From Pseudomonadota bacterium (lineage in GTDB: Bacteria; Myxococcota_A; Polyangia; Fen-1088): 38,777 nt of DNA. The position numbers and the translations under genes were made by a program. The DNA lies in the NCBI GenBank assembly GCA_023438785.1, contig JAEXQJ010000362.1, positions 1-38,777 of the forward strand. The letters are read 5' to 3'. Numbering within the stretch: position 1 is the first letter of the stretch; each line of letters starts with the position of its first letter. The notes under the pieces were generated by a model, which did no database searches, had not been told where the DNA came from, and worked only from the letters and a program-made list of their open reading frames with translations. Positions 7,952 through 15,327 of the stretch are shown in pieces.

Positions 7952-9616
7952 ATGGACCAGGAACACCTGCACCGGGCATTTCTCAGCGAGCTGGAGTCGC
8001 TGGAGGCCTTTCGCATCGCCTACACGGCGCAGTTCCCTGATGCGCCGCTGTCGCACGACGATCCGGACGTCCGGCGTCTCATCGAGGCGCTGGCCTTCTT
8101 CACCGCGCGCACCCGGATGGCCGCTGAGCGAGGCCTGGACGACAGTATCCAGCGCATCTTCCGCCAGCACTTTCCCTTTCTGCTCGCCCCGGTGCCGGCC
8201 CTGGCCATGCTCAGAGCCGCCCCCACTCCCGCCTTCGCGGACGCATCCGAGCTGCCCGCGGGAGCGGTGGTGGCCGTACACGAAGAGCCCGGCCTCAACG
8301 GCGAGCCGGGCGAGCGCTTCTTCTTTCGCACCTTGGCCCCCTTGCGCGTGTTGCCCCTGTCCCTGCTTTCGGTCAACACCGTGTCTCGCGGCAGCGCCTA
8401 TCGTATTCTGATCCGCCTGCAGGCAAACTCGCCCAGCAATCAGGAGCTGAATTCACTCGCCCTTCACATCAATCACCTCGACGATTTGCCTTCGTCCATT
8501 ATGGTCTTTCAGCGACTGCGCGAGCACATCCGGGAGGCCCGCGTGCTTTACGGCGCGGACGCGCGCCAGGAGGACCTTGGTCAGCGCATCGACCTGACGT
8601 TTGGCTCGCCGGTCGAGGGCGACGCCACGCCGGAGCCCTATCTGCACCCGTTGCAGCGCGCGCGCATGCAGCTTCGCTTTCCACGCAGCGAGCTGTACCT
8701 GCGATTCTCCGGCTTCCACCCGCCGCGCAACTGGCAGTCCATCACGCTGTGCCTCGACCTCGACGAGAACTGGCCGCGCAAGTTGCGGCTGACCAGCGAC
8801 GGTTTCCAGTTGTACGCCGTTCCCATGATGAACGTGATGCGCGAGTTGGCCGATCCCCTCGACGTGGATGGGACCCGCGATCGCTACGTCCTTCAGCATC
8901 CCGACGCCGCGGCGGGATTCGTCGTTTTGTGGGCCATGGCGGCGCTGCGACCGACGAAGCAGGGGTTCGTGCCCTTGGAGCCAGCGGTCTTCGGCGCGCG
9001 CGGGGATTGCTTCGAGGCCTGGGCCGAGGGACAGGGCGCATCCCGCCGCGGCTACGCGAGCTTTCGCCTGGAGAAGGCATACGAGAAGCCGGAACGGATC
9101 TCCGTGGACGCGTTCTGGCACCAGCCCGGGCTGAGCGCCAGTGATTCGGCAGGTTGGAAGCTCTCCCTGCAGGAACGCTTCATCGACGGCGTGACGTGGA
9201 ATCTGTCCGGCCCCATCGTGCCGAGTGCTCACTCGTGGATGGATGGGGATCGAGAGGCCCAGCTCGAGCTCCTGTCCATGAAGACCATGCGGACGCTTGG
9301 CCGCAACGAGCTCCTCCTGCTGCTCAGCGCCTGCGGGGCGCGCGAGGAAATGCTGTACGCCAAGCTGTTTCGCGCGCTGGACGAAGTGCGTACGAGGGCC
9401 GTGCCGCAGGGGCGGAGCCCCGGTCGCCTCACTCCCGTGTACGAGCTGGTCTTTCGCAACCTGGAGAACGCCGACCTGCCGCGCCTGGCGCTGTTCCGCG
9501 AGTGGGTCGCGCAGCTACTGGGCTCGTGGTGCGAAGAGGCCCCCAATGTGGTTGCCGTCGTGCCCGAGCTGGGTGTGCAGATACCCACCGTTCCCGATCT
9601 GGAGGGAGGAGCATGA
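7952..9616 (+). CDS. tssF: TssF: T6SS baseplate wedge subunit
   Basis: A 554-residue protein of the TssF/VasA/ImpG family, a gp6-like baseplate wedge component that with TssG and TssE joins TssK to the VgrG hub. The N-terminal family signature is present: a run of acidic and aromatic residues followed by DDPDVRRLIEALAFFTART, then RIFRQHFPFLLAPVPALAML. The C-terminal part contains PVYELVFRNLENADLPRLALF. Length is close to the usual 580-620. The ATG follows the spike gene stop by four bases with GAGG nearby; the stop overlaps tssL. Acts in the cytoplasm during baseplate assembly. Confidence 0.88.
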   Translation: MDQEHLHRAFLSELESLEAFRIAYTAQFPDAPLSHDDPDVRRLIEALAFFTARTRMAAERGLDDSIQRIFRQHFPFLLAPVPALAMLRAAPTPAFADASELPAGAVVAVHEEPGLNGEPGERFFFRTLAPLRVLPLSLLSVNTVSRGSAYRILIRLQANSPSNQELNSLALHINHLDDLPSSIMVFQRLREHIREARVLYGADARQEDLGQRIDLTFGSPVEGDATPEPYLHPLQRARMQLRFPRSELYLRFSGFHPPRNWQSITLCLDLDENWPRKLRLTSDGFQLYAVPMMNVMRELADPLDVDGTRDRYVLQHPDAAAGFVVLWAMAALRPTKQGFVPLEPAVFGARGDCFEAWAEGQGASRRGYASFRLEKAYEKPERISVDAFWHQPGLSASDSAGWKLSLQERFIDGVTWNLSGPIVPSAHSWMDGDREAQLELLSMKTMRTLGRNELLLLLSACGAREEMLYAKLFRALDEVRTRAVPQGRSPGRLTPVYELVFRNLENADLPRLALFREWVAQLLGSWCEEAPNVVAVVPELGVQIPTVPDLEGGA

Positions 9617-10374
9617 ACGCCAAGCCGCATCTTTGGTTCGCGGTGGACGAGGCCATGGGGCGGCTCCTCGCTTTGAGCATCGAGGCCCGCGCCGCCACCC
9701 TGGTTGCCGCCCGGCGCAGCGTGGGGGTCAAGGTCGTGTCATCCATCGCCAAAGGGGGCGGCGAGGTCGTGGCTCCAGCCGAGGAGGGAGCCTCTCCTTT
9801 GGAGGAGGCTGCCGCAAAGCTGGCCCGCGACAAGTCGTTCGCCGAGGGCCGTGGGGCGAAGTTGGATATCGTGGCCCTTCGAGAGGAGCTGCGTCGGTTG
9901 TTCCAAGGCCTGCGCGCCACGCTCAGCGAGGCACTGAGCGAGTTCGATACCTTCTCCGTCCTCTTCCCTCTCGTCGTGCACTGCGATGAACTGGTGGCGA
10001 CGGCCACGTCGGGCGGCTCTGCACGTTGGGAGACCCTACAAGCGGAGTTCTTCGAGACGGAAAATGGGGGAGAGAAGTTCTACGCCGTCCTCGATGCACG
10101 GCTGCGCCAAGACGAGACCCATCCCTTGGTGTTGCAGGCCTTCTATTACTGCCTTTCGGCGGGCTTCTGCGGCATCTATGAACGGGCATCGACGCTGCGG
10201 GCCGAGCTGCAGGCGCGCCTGGCTGCGCGGATCACCCTGTCTCCACCCAAGTACCCGGCAAAGGAGCGCGTGGTGTCCGTGGCCGAGGTGGCGCGCTTTC
10301 CTTGGGCCTATTACGGGATTGCCGCCGCGGCCGTGCTCTTGCTGTTCGGGGTCTTCATGCTGAGAGCGGGGTGA
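9613..10374 (+). CDS. tssL: TssL: DotU-like inner-membrane T6SS protein
   Basis: A 253-residue TssL/DotU homologue. The cytoplasmic hook domain shows the family signatures ETLQAEFFETENGGEKFY and AFYYCLSAGFCGIYE. A single C-terminal membrane anchor occupies about 228-250 (FPWAYYGIAAAAVLLLFGVF). There is no peptidoglycan-binding extension. A Gly/Glu-rich insert at about 45-75 lengthens the N-terminal region. It is expected to partner TssM and TssJ in the trans-envelope complex and to recruit the baseplate. The ATG has an excellent GGAGGGAGGA upstream and overlaps the tssF stop (ATGA). Confidence 0.88.
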   Translation: MNAKPHLWFAVDEAMGRLLALSIEARAATLVAARRSVGVKVVSSIAKGGGEVVAPAEEGASPLEEAAAKLARDKSFAEGRGAKLDIVALREELRRLFQGLRATLSEALSEFDTFSVLFPLVVHCDELVATATSGGSARWETLQAEFFETENGGEKFYAVLDARLRQDETHPLVLQAFYYCLSAGFCGIYERASTLRAELQARLAARITLSPPKYPAKERVVSVAEVARFPWAYYGIAAAAVLLLFGVFMLRAG

Positions 10375-10709
10375 TGACGGAATTCGATGTGGACCGCCTG
10401 CGTATGAACTGGAACCGCGCCGCCGGCGCGCGGCCGCCCCAGTGCCAGGCGAGCGAGACGGTGCCAGAAGCCGCGGCGCCCAGGGCGGTCGGCATGATGG
10501 CCATCGCGCAGGACCTCTCTCGACTGGTGGAGCAGACCCACGCTGGCCGGTACCCGGTCCTGCACGTCCTGCTCTCCGAGTTGCGCTCGTGCTGCGGGAC
10601 CCTGTCGGGCGGCGGCGAAGCCGCGGGGGCTGCGACAAGAGCACTCGATCTCATCCAGCAACTGGAGGACCTGCTCGAGGCCTACGGCGGAATAGGCCTG
10701 CGGCCATGA
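10374..10709 (+). CDS. Small T6SS-operon protein of unknown function
   Basis: A 111-residue protein that I do not recognise. The start ATG overlaps the tssL stop (TGATG) and its stop overlaps the VgrG start (ATGA), so it is locked into the operon and almost certainly translated. An N-terminal MTEFDVDRLRMNWNRA segment is followed by an Ala/Pro-rich stretch and then a helical C-terminal half with LSRLVEQTHAGRYPVLHVLL and ALDLIQQLEDLLEAY. There is no signal peptide or membrane segment; C44 and C73-C74 are not arranged as a metal site. The position before the VgrG gene could suit an adaptor or chaperone for the spike, but that is only positional inference. Confidence 0.75.
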   Translation: MTEFDVDRLRMNWNRAAGARPPQCQASETVPEAAAPRAVGMMAIAQDLSRLVEQTHAGRYPVLHVLLSELRSCCGTLSGGGEAAGAATRALDLIQQLEDLLEAYGGIGLRP

Positions 10710-12643
10710 AAACGCACCCCTTCAAGGATCGGCTGCAGGCGAAGCTGACGCTGACCATCTCGGGGTCAAGCTATGTGGTGAACGCGGGCGGGATGGCGAG
10801 CATCGAGGTCTTGGCCGAGACACATGGCTTCCAGGCGACCGTCTCCTTCGCTCGTTCCTGTGAGTTGCAGGACGATGATCTCCTCGATCCGTTCAACGGC
10901 TCGGACCCCATTTGGGCGAGCCTGGAGCTGACCAATGGGCGTTTGGTGGTCGACAATGCATCGCCCGTGACTCAAACGTGGGTGGGCTGGGCTGTCGAGC
11001 GCTCCTTCGTCGAGACGACGGGCCCGGACATCCAGGGCAACCCGGTGGTTCAGCGCCTCTACACGGTGACCTTCCAGGATCCAGCGCGTGCCCTGTGGAC
11101 GAAGCATCGGCCCCTCGCCCTGCATACGGGCGACTCCATTCGCGCCGTGTTGGAGGCCAATTGCGCCCAAGGCATGCAATTGGCGTTCGACTGGCCGGAG
11201 CTCGATACGCCCGTTGACCTCTTCTGCGTGGGTCTGGGGGGCACGTCGCAGGCAAGCTTCTACGATTTCGTCGCCTGGCTCCTCGCTGATCGCAACGGCG
11301 TGCTGGAGCTCGATCCGGCGACCGGTTCTTACCGTGTGGCGCATTACAAGGCGGCGGGGACAGCGCTGGAGGTGCAGCGTTCTTGCGTCGCGGCCGTCCA
11401 CGTGCACGTGCCCGAGTGGAAGCGCCACGCCGTCGCCGTGGTGAATCCCTTCTCCGAGGCGGCCACGGCGCGCGAGACGGTGGACAACTCCATGGCCGCC
11501 ACCGGCGTGCGCGAGGACGTGATTTGCCACACACAGATACCCAAGCAGACCGAGACGCGCGTCCGACTGGAAAAGGATCGGCTGCGCCAGCCCGCCCACC
11601 ATGCCAGGCTGGTCCTCGGCGCGCTCCCCGATGGTCTGCCCGCCCCGGCCACGATGGTCAAGCTGGGGGAGGGTTTCAGCCAGACAGAGTACCTGACGGG
11701 GAAGGCTCTCCGTCTGCGCAGCACCACCTTATCGGCGCGCAATCCCGACGACCCGCCTTCGCCGGACACCGCGGATGCGCCGCACGTTCCGTTCGAGTGC
11801 GAGATGATCTGGGAGGTGGAGGGCGAGGCCGATCCCGTTCCGCATCTGCCCGCATTCACCGCACCAGCCTATCCGGTGGTCGTCGAGGGCAAAGTCCTGA
11901 GCGCCAGCGGGATGCCCGAGGACAAGACGTGGAACACCCCGGCCCACACGGAGGACTCACAATTCGACTACCGCGTGAAGGTGCCCCTGTGGAACAAGAC
12001 CATACGCGTGCCCTTCACGGCCATGGGTCAACCCGGGCACTTCTTCTTTCCCGCCGCCAAGGACCAAAGGGTCCTGCTCGCCCTCGAACTCGACAGTGTG
12101 CGAATCACTGACTTCCTCGATTGGATGGCCCGGCTCGACAACGACTCGCAGGGCAATCAAATTGCCATGGGAAAACGGCCCGAGAGCGGAACCGTATTCC
12201 GGCACCGTTACACTGACGAGAGTCCCCAATTCACGCTGGCGCGCACGCAGTGGGGAGACATGCAGACCATCGAGCTGTCGGAGGGCCGCTTCTTCCTGGA
12301 AGTGAAGCAGGACGAGCAGACCACGCAGCCAACCCAGACCTACGACCTCTCCCCCCAGGCAGATGCTGCGAAGGACGAGGCATCAGGCCAGTCCCGCCAG
12401 GCGGTGGGCGCCCTCTCGGCGACCTTCGGCGAGAACTTCGGGACAACCAAGGCTACGCTCACGGCGGCGCAGTCGGAGATGCAGGAATCGGCCAAGCAGT
12501 CCAGCGTGGAGCTCAGCGGAAAGATCAGCGAGACCCGCGCGGCGCTATCGGCCAAGCAAGCCGAGGTGGAGGCACTCGGGGACGATCTCAACGCCCCCTT
12601 TGCCGCGGCCGAAGCAGCCCTCTCCGGGGCAGGATTGGACTAG
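10706..12643 (+). CDS. vgrG: VgrG-like T6SS spike hub without beta-helix (TssI variant)
   Basis: A 645-residue protein. The N-terminal about 380 residues resemble the gp27-like hub, for example DLFCVGLGGTSQASFYDFVAWL and a late Dod/receptor-like EYLTGKALRLRSTTLSARN. Residues about 385-475 look like the gp5 OB-fold, with PVVVEGKVLSASG, DYRVKVPLWNK and HFFFPAAKDQRVLLAL. After QTIELSEGRFFLEVKQDE, where a normal VgrG enters a long beta-helix, the protein instead becomes Ala/Ser/Gln-rich and helical to its end. The needle is apparently encoded separately at 7240. It starts at the ATG overlapping the previous stop. It is expected to cap the Hcp tube and seat in the baseplate. The helical tail may bind the coiled-coil product of the next gene. 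Confidence 0.75.
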   Translation: MKTHPFKDRLQAKLTLTISGSSYVVNAGGMASIEVLAETHGFQATVSFARSCELQDDDLLDPFNGSDPIWASLELTNGRLVVDNASPVTQTWVGWAVERSFVETTGPDIQGNPVVQRLYTVTFQDPARALWTKHRPLALHTGDSIRAVLEANCAQGMQLAFDWPELDTPVDLFCVGLGGTSQASFYDFVAWLLADRNGVLELDPATGSYRVAHYKAAGTALEVQRSCVAAVHVHVPEWKRHAVAVVNPFSEAATARETVDNSMAATGVREDVICHTQIPKQTETRVRLEKDRLRQPAHHARLVLGALPDGLPAPATMVKLGEGFSQTEYLTGKALRLRSTTLSARNPDDPPSPDTADAPHVPFECEMIWEVEGEADPVPHLPAFTAPAYPVVVEGKVLSASGMPEDKTWNTPAHTEDSQFDYRVKVPLWNKTIRVPFTAMGQPGHFFFPAAKDQRVLLALELDSVRITDFLDWMARLDNDSQGNQIAMGKRPESGTVFRHRYTDESPQFTLARTQWGDMQTIELSEGRFFLEVKQDEQTTQPTQTYDLSPQADAAKDEASGQSRQAVGALSATFGENFGTTKATLTAAQSEMQESAKQSSVELSGKISETRAALSAKQAEVEALGDDLNAPFAAAEAALSGAGLD

Positions 12644-12645
12644 AG

Positions 12646-13638
12646 ATGTTCGAGAAAGCGCGTGCTGATCTTACGGCTCTGGAAAGCTCGGCCAGGAACG
12701 CGGTCAGCGAGCTCAACCGTGATGTGCGGTCGCTCCGCGGCCAACTGGCCGCGCGGGTCGGGCTGCAGGGCCAGAGCTCTCTGGAAGGGACGCTGGCACA
12801 GGTCGGGGCCGCAGCCGATGGCCTGGAGTCCACCGTCATCTCTCCGGTTCACGAGATGCTGGACCGTCTCACCCAGACCGAGACCACCCTCAAGGGCATC
12901 ATCTCCACGGCCCGCAGCAGCATGGCCACCGTTCAGGAGGAGGCGGTGGGCAGGGTCCAGCAGTTCATCGCGACGGTGACCACGGCCATTGAGACCGCCA
13001 CGTCCACACTTGAGTCCATACAGGCGGGCATCGAACAACTGCTCACGACGGCCACAGCGCCTTTGCAAGCCTGCGCCACGGCACTAGAGCAACTGCAGAC
13101 GCAGTTCACAACCGGGTTGTCATCCCTGCAGTCGGCGCTGAACACCGTTCTCGCTGCCGTCGACGCTGTGCCTGTGTCGGCTTTGCCCAAGGCCATGGTG
13201 GCCGCGACGCAGTCGGCGCTCAAGCAAGCCCTCGACGCGGGCGTGACGGCGATTCAGCAGGCGGGCAACACCGTGGCCACGCAACTCGGGACCCTGGCCA
13301 CGCAGATCGCGACGCAGATCAACATGGCGCTGGCGACCGCACGTACCCAGTTGCAGACGGCTGTCACGGCCCTGTCGACGCAGATCGCCGCCGTGGTGCC
13401 CGTGGTGGAATCGGCCGTGGCCACCGCACGCTCGTCCATCCAGGCCGTGTGCCAACAGGTACAAACCCAGGTGAACCAAGCCGTGCAGACCGCCCTCGAT
13501 ACAATCGAGACTACCAAGTCGCAATTGGACTCGGCCGCCTCCACGCTGGTCGCCACTTTGCAGCAGTCTTTGGATGGCGCGGTCTCCGGTGCGCGCGCCA
13601 GTATCAAGGCCGTACGAACCCAGTTGGGTGCCGCATGA
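12646..13638 (+). CDS. Long alanine/threonine-rich coiled-coil protein in T6SS operon
   Basis: A 330-residue, almost wholly helical protein with no globular signature. From about residue 90 onwards it is a run of amphipathic heptad-like repeats rich in Ala, Thr, Gln, Ser and Val, with units such as QLGTLATQIATQINMALATA and VQTQVNQAVQTALDTIETTK. There are no membrane segments and two cysteines. It starts two bases after the vgrG stop (GAG just before the ATG) and its stop overlaps the first Hcp-like gene, so it belongs to the operon. The VgrG-like hub ends in similar sequence. An extended rod inside or beside the tail tube, a tape-measure-like role or a spike chaperone are possible; none is shown by the sequence. 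I do not recognise a family. Confidence 0.75.
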   Translation: MFEKARADLTALESSARNAVSELNRDVRSLRGQLAARVGLQGQSSLEGTLAQVGAAADGLESTVISPVHEMLDRLTQTETTLKGIISTARSSMATVQEEAVGRVQQFIATVTTAIETATSTLESIQAGIEQLLTTATAPLQACATALEQLQTQFTTGLSSLQSALNTVLAAVDAVPVSALPKAMVAATQSALKQALDAGVTAIQQAGNTVATQLGTLATQIATQINMALATARTQLQTAVTALSTQIAAVVPVVESAVATARSSIQAVCQQVQTQVNQAVQTALDTIETTKSQLDSAASTLVATLQQSLDGAVSGARASIKAVRTQLGAA

Positions 13639-14246
13639 CTCCTAACGGCCTCGACTATGACTGCGACTTTCGCCTGGGGTTCAACTTCAATCCCTCGAAT
13701 AGCGGGACCGTAGGCTATCTCCTGTTCTGGAGCGGGTGCGGCGGGCTCAGCCTTCAGAAGGACATCCAGGTATGGAATCCGTATTCGGGTTCTGGGCAGA
13801 CCATCGTAGGCGGTTCGACGATTTCATGTGTTGGCGTGATCGAACAGTTCCGCTTCAAAGGCGAGTCCGACGCCCCCGTTCGCATCGCGGCCTACGTGAG
13901 CAAGGCCACCGCTGCCAACATCCGCAATCAAGTCGCGAGCGGTGTCACGGCCACCAGCGTTCAAGTCGCCTGGTACATCATTTCCTACGACGATGAGCGG
14001 AAGCAATGGTTCGAGGCGGCCTTCATCCATGGCGGCGCCAAGGCCGCTGCCAACGTGGACGTGGTCGGCGGCGTCCTGCAGCTTGCAGTGGACCCCAAGC
14101 CGACCCGGCTGAACGAGCAACTGGACATTCTGGTCTATCGCATGGAGTTCCAGGTCGTGCCCGCTGAGGATGGCAGCTCGACCCTCGAATTCGCCTCAGG
14201 GCCGACGCAACGACTGGTCAAGACCTGGTCTCAATCGTCGGGGTGA
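13635..14246 (+). CDS. Divergent Hcp-like tail-tube protein, copy 1
   Basis: A 203-residue beta-rich protein, paralogous to the protein at 16879-17541. Shared landmarks are VGYL near residue 24, a VQVW/VQVF..PY strand, VGVI..F, IAAYVS/ISAYLS, W.I..(Y/F)D(D/E)E.K.WF, and VY.M.F(Q/E)VVPA close to the end, followed by a final KTW/KRW. It lacks the classic Hcp N-terminus, but size, fold-like strand pattern and location in the sheath gene block argue for a tube (TssD) role. This copy is shorter at the C-terminus and has extra cysteines (C10, C34 and C61). The ATG overlaps the previous stop (ATGA). It could be a specialised tube-end or adaptor ring between VgrG and the main tube rather than the bulk tube subunit. 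Confidence 0.65.
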   Translation: MTPNGLDYDCDFRLGFNFNPSNSGTVGYLLFWSGCGGLSLQKDIQVWNPYSGSGQTIVGGSTISCVGVIEQFRFKGESDAPVRIAAYVSKATAANIRNQVASGVTATSVQVAWYIISYDDERKQWFEAAFIHGGAKAAANVDVVGGVLQLAVDPKPTRLNEQLDILVYRMEFQVVPAEDGSSTLEFASGPTQRLVKTWSQSSG

Positions 14247-14394
14247 CATGCCGTTCACGCTGGCCGCGATTGTGTTCAGCGGAAGTTGCTGCCCGCCAGC
14301 TAGTTCTTTTTGAGAAAAACGCAAAATAGTTCGCTGCAGCGGGTCCAGAGATTTCCCTGACCCGTCGATGTGGGCGACACAGAGGAGGTTGAGG
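14247..14394 (+). promoter_or_regulatory. Largest gap inside the T6SS operon, with an AT-rich patch and strong tssB ribosome site
   Basis: This 148-base gap interrupts an operon whose other genes mostly overlap. It contains an AT-rich stretch near 14303-14332 with a short inverted repeat (TTTTT-GAG-AAAAA), and ends in AGAGGAGGTTGAGG just ahead of the tssB ATG. An internal promoter or a processing site that raises expression of the abundant sheath and tube genes is a reasonable inference. No clear -35/-10 pair was identified. Confidence 0.35.
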
Positions 14395-15318
14395 ATGGCA
14401 ATTACGGACGAGATTCCCAGATCACGAATCACACTCACGTATCGCACCAACGTGTCCGGCGAGCCCGAAGAGGTGACGCTTCCCTTCCGCGTGCTCATCA
14501 TGGGCGACCTGTCGAAAGGCACTTCGAGCGATCGCAGGCTGCCGCTCGACAAGCGACAGATCCGACGGCTTGACGGAAAGAACCTGGGCGAGGTGATGGA
14601 CGACATGGGGCTTTCGGTGTCCATGTCAGTGAGGAACCGGATCAACCCACGCGTAAGCGAGAGCATCGACGTGAAGCTGCCCATTACTTCGGTGCGCTCG
14701 TTCCAGCCCGCGGAGGTGGCGAGGCACGTGCCACGCGTTCGGGCGCTCCTGCTGCTGCGCAAGCTTCTCCTGGAGGCACAGGCCACCTTCGACAACCGCA
14801 AAGAGTTCCGCAACCTGCTGCGCGAGGCCACGCACAGCGACGAAAGCATGAAGGCCCTCACACAGGAGCTGGCTAACTTCGCGGCCTACCGAATCCCCGC
14901 CGCCAAGCTGAGACTCGTGGTGCCGCCCGAGATGCTCGAACTGGCAAACCTGGAGATTCGGCGCGCGTTGCTGGTCCCCGATCCCTTGCGGCCGCTTCAG
15001 GCAAACGGAGGGGCAAAGCCGGTTCCCAATACAAACGGAAAGACTCCTCCCGCCGAGGCTGCCAAGTCCGACGCAGCGGCTCCCGCTGACGCCGCGGGTG
15101 ACGACACCGCGACGGCTGCGCCGTCCACCGAGGGAATGATTCGCACCGAGGAACAGATCGTCGAGCGCTCGCAGTACAACCAGGCCATCCGGCTCAAGCC
15201 CGGCCTCTACGAGCTGCGCGCCTACGCGCCCAACTACGGGCCCTGGTCAAAGGTCGTTGCGGTCACGCACGACGAAACAGTGGAAGCAACGGTAGGTCCG
15301 CTCAAGGCGCTCAGTTGA
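14395..15318 (+). CDS. tssB: TssB (VipA): small sheath subunit with C-terminal extension
   Basis: A 307-residue protein. Residues 1-165 are TssB/VipA: RITLTYRTNV, LPFRVLIMGDLS, LPLDKRQIRRLDGKNLGEVM, and FQPAEVARHVPRVRALLLLR with the helix that packs against TssC. Normal TssB is about 160-180 residues. Here about 140 more follow: a short helical segment, an Ala/Asp/Pro linker (about 200-248) and a terminal beta-type segment (250-307) with QAIRLKPGLYELRAYAPNYG, reminiscent of PEGA-like surface domains. With TssC it forms the contractile sheath in the cytoplasm. The start is set by a strong AGGAGG about seven bases upstream; an earlier in-frame ATG lacks such a site. The extension would lie on the sheath surface if the core packs normally. 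Confidence 0.88.
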   Translation: MAITDEIPRSRITLTYRTNVSGEPEEVTLPFRVLIMGDLSKGTSSDRRLPLDKRQIRRLDGKNLGEVMDDMGLSVSMSVRNRINPRVSESIDVKLPITSVRSFQPAEVARHVPRVRALLLLRKLLLEAQATFDNRKEFRNLLREATHSDESMKALTQELANFAAYRIPAAKLRLVVPPEMLELANLEIRRALLVPDPLRPLQANGGAKPVPNTNGKTPPAEAAKSDAAAPADAAGDDTATAAPSTEGMIRTEEQIVERSQYNQAIRLKPGLYELRAYAPNYGPWSKVVAVTHDETVEATVGPLKALS

Positions 15319-15327
15319 TGAGGCGCT

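Noticed and set aside
12250..12645. Upstream extension of the coiled-coil gene frame into vgrG
   Set aside because: It overlaps vgrG coding sequence in another frame and gives an Arg/Gly-rich nonsense translation; the ATG at 12646 with GAG upstream is the natural start.
14261..14280. CTGGCCGCGATTGTG as a possible sigma-54 promoter
   Set aside because: The GG and GC dinucleotides are not at the required ten-base spacing; the -12 element would read GT.
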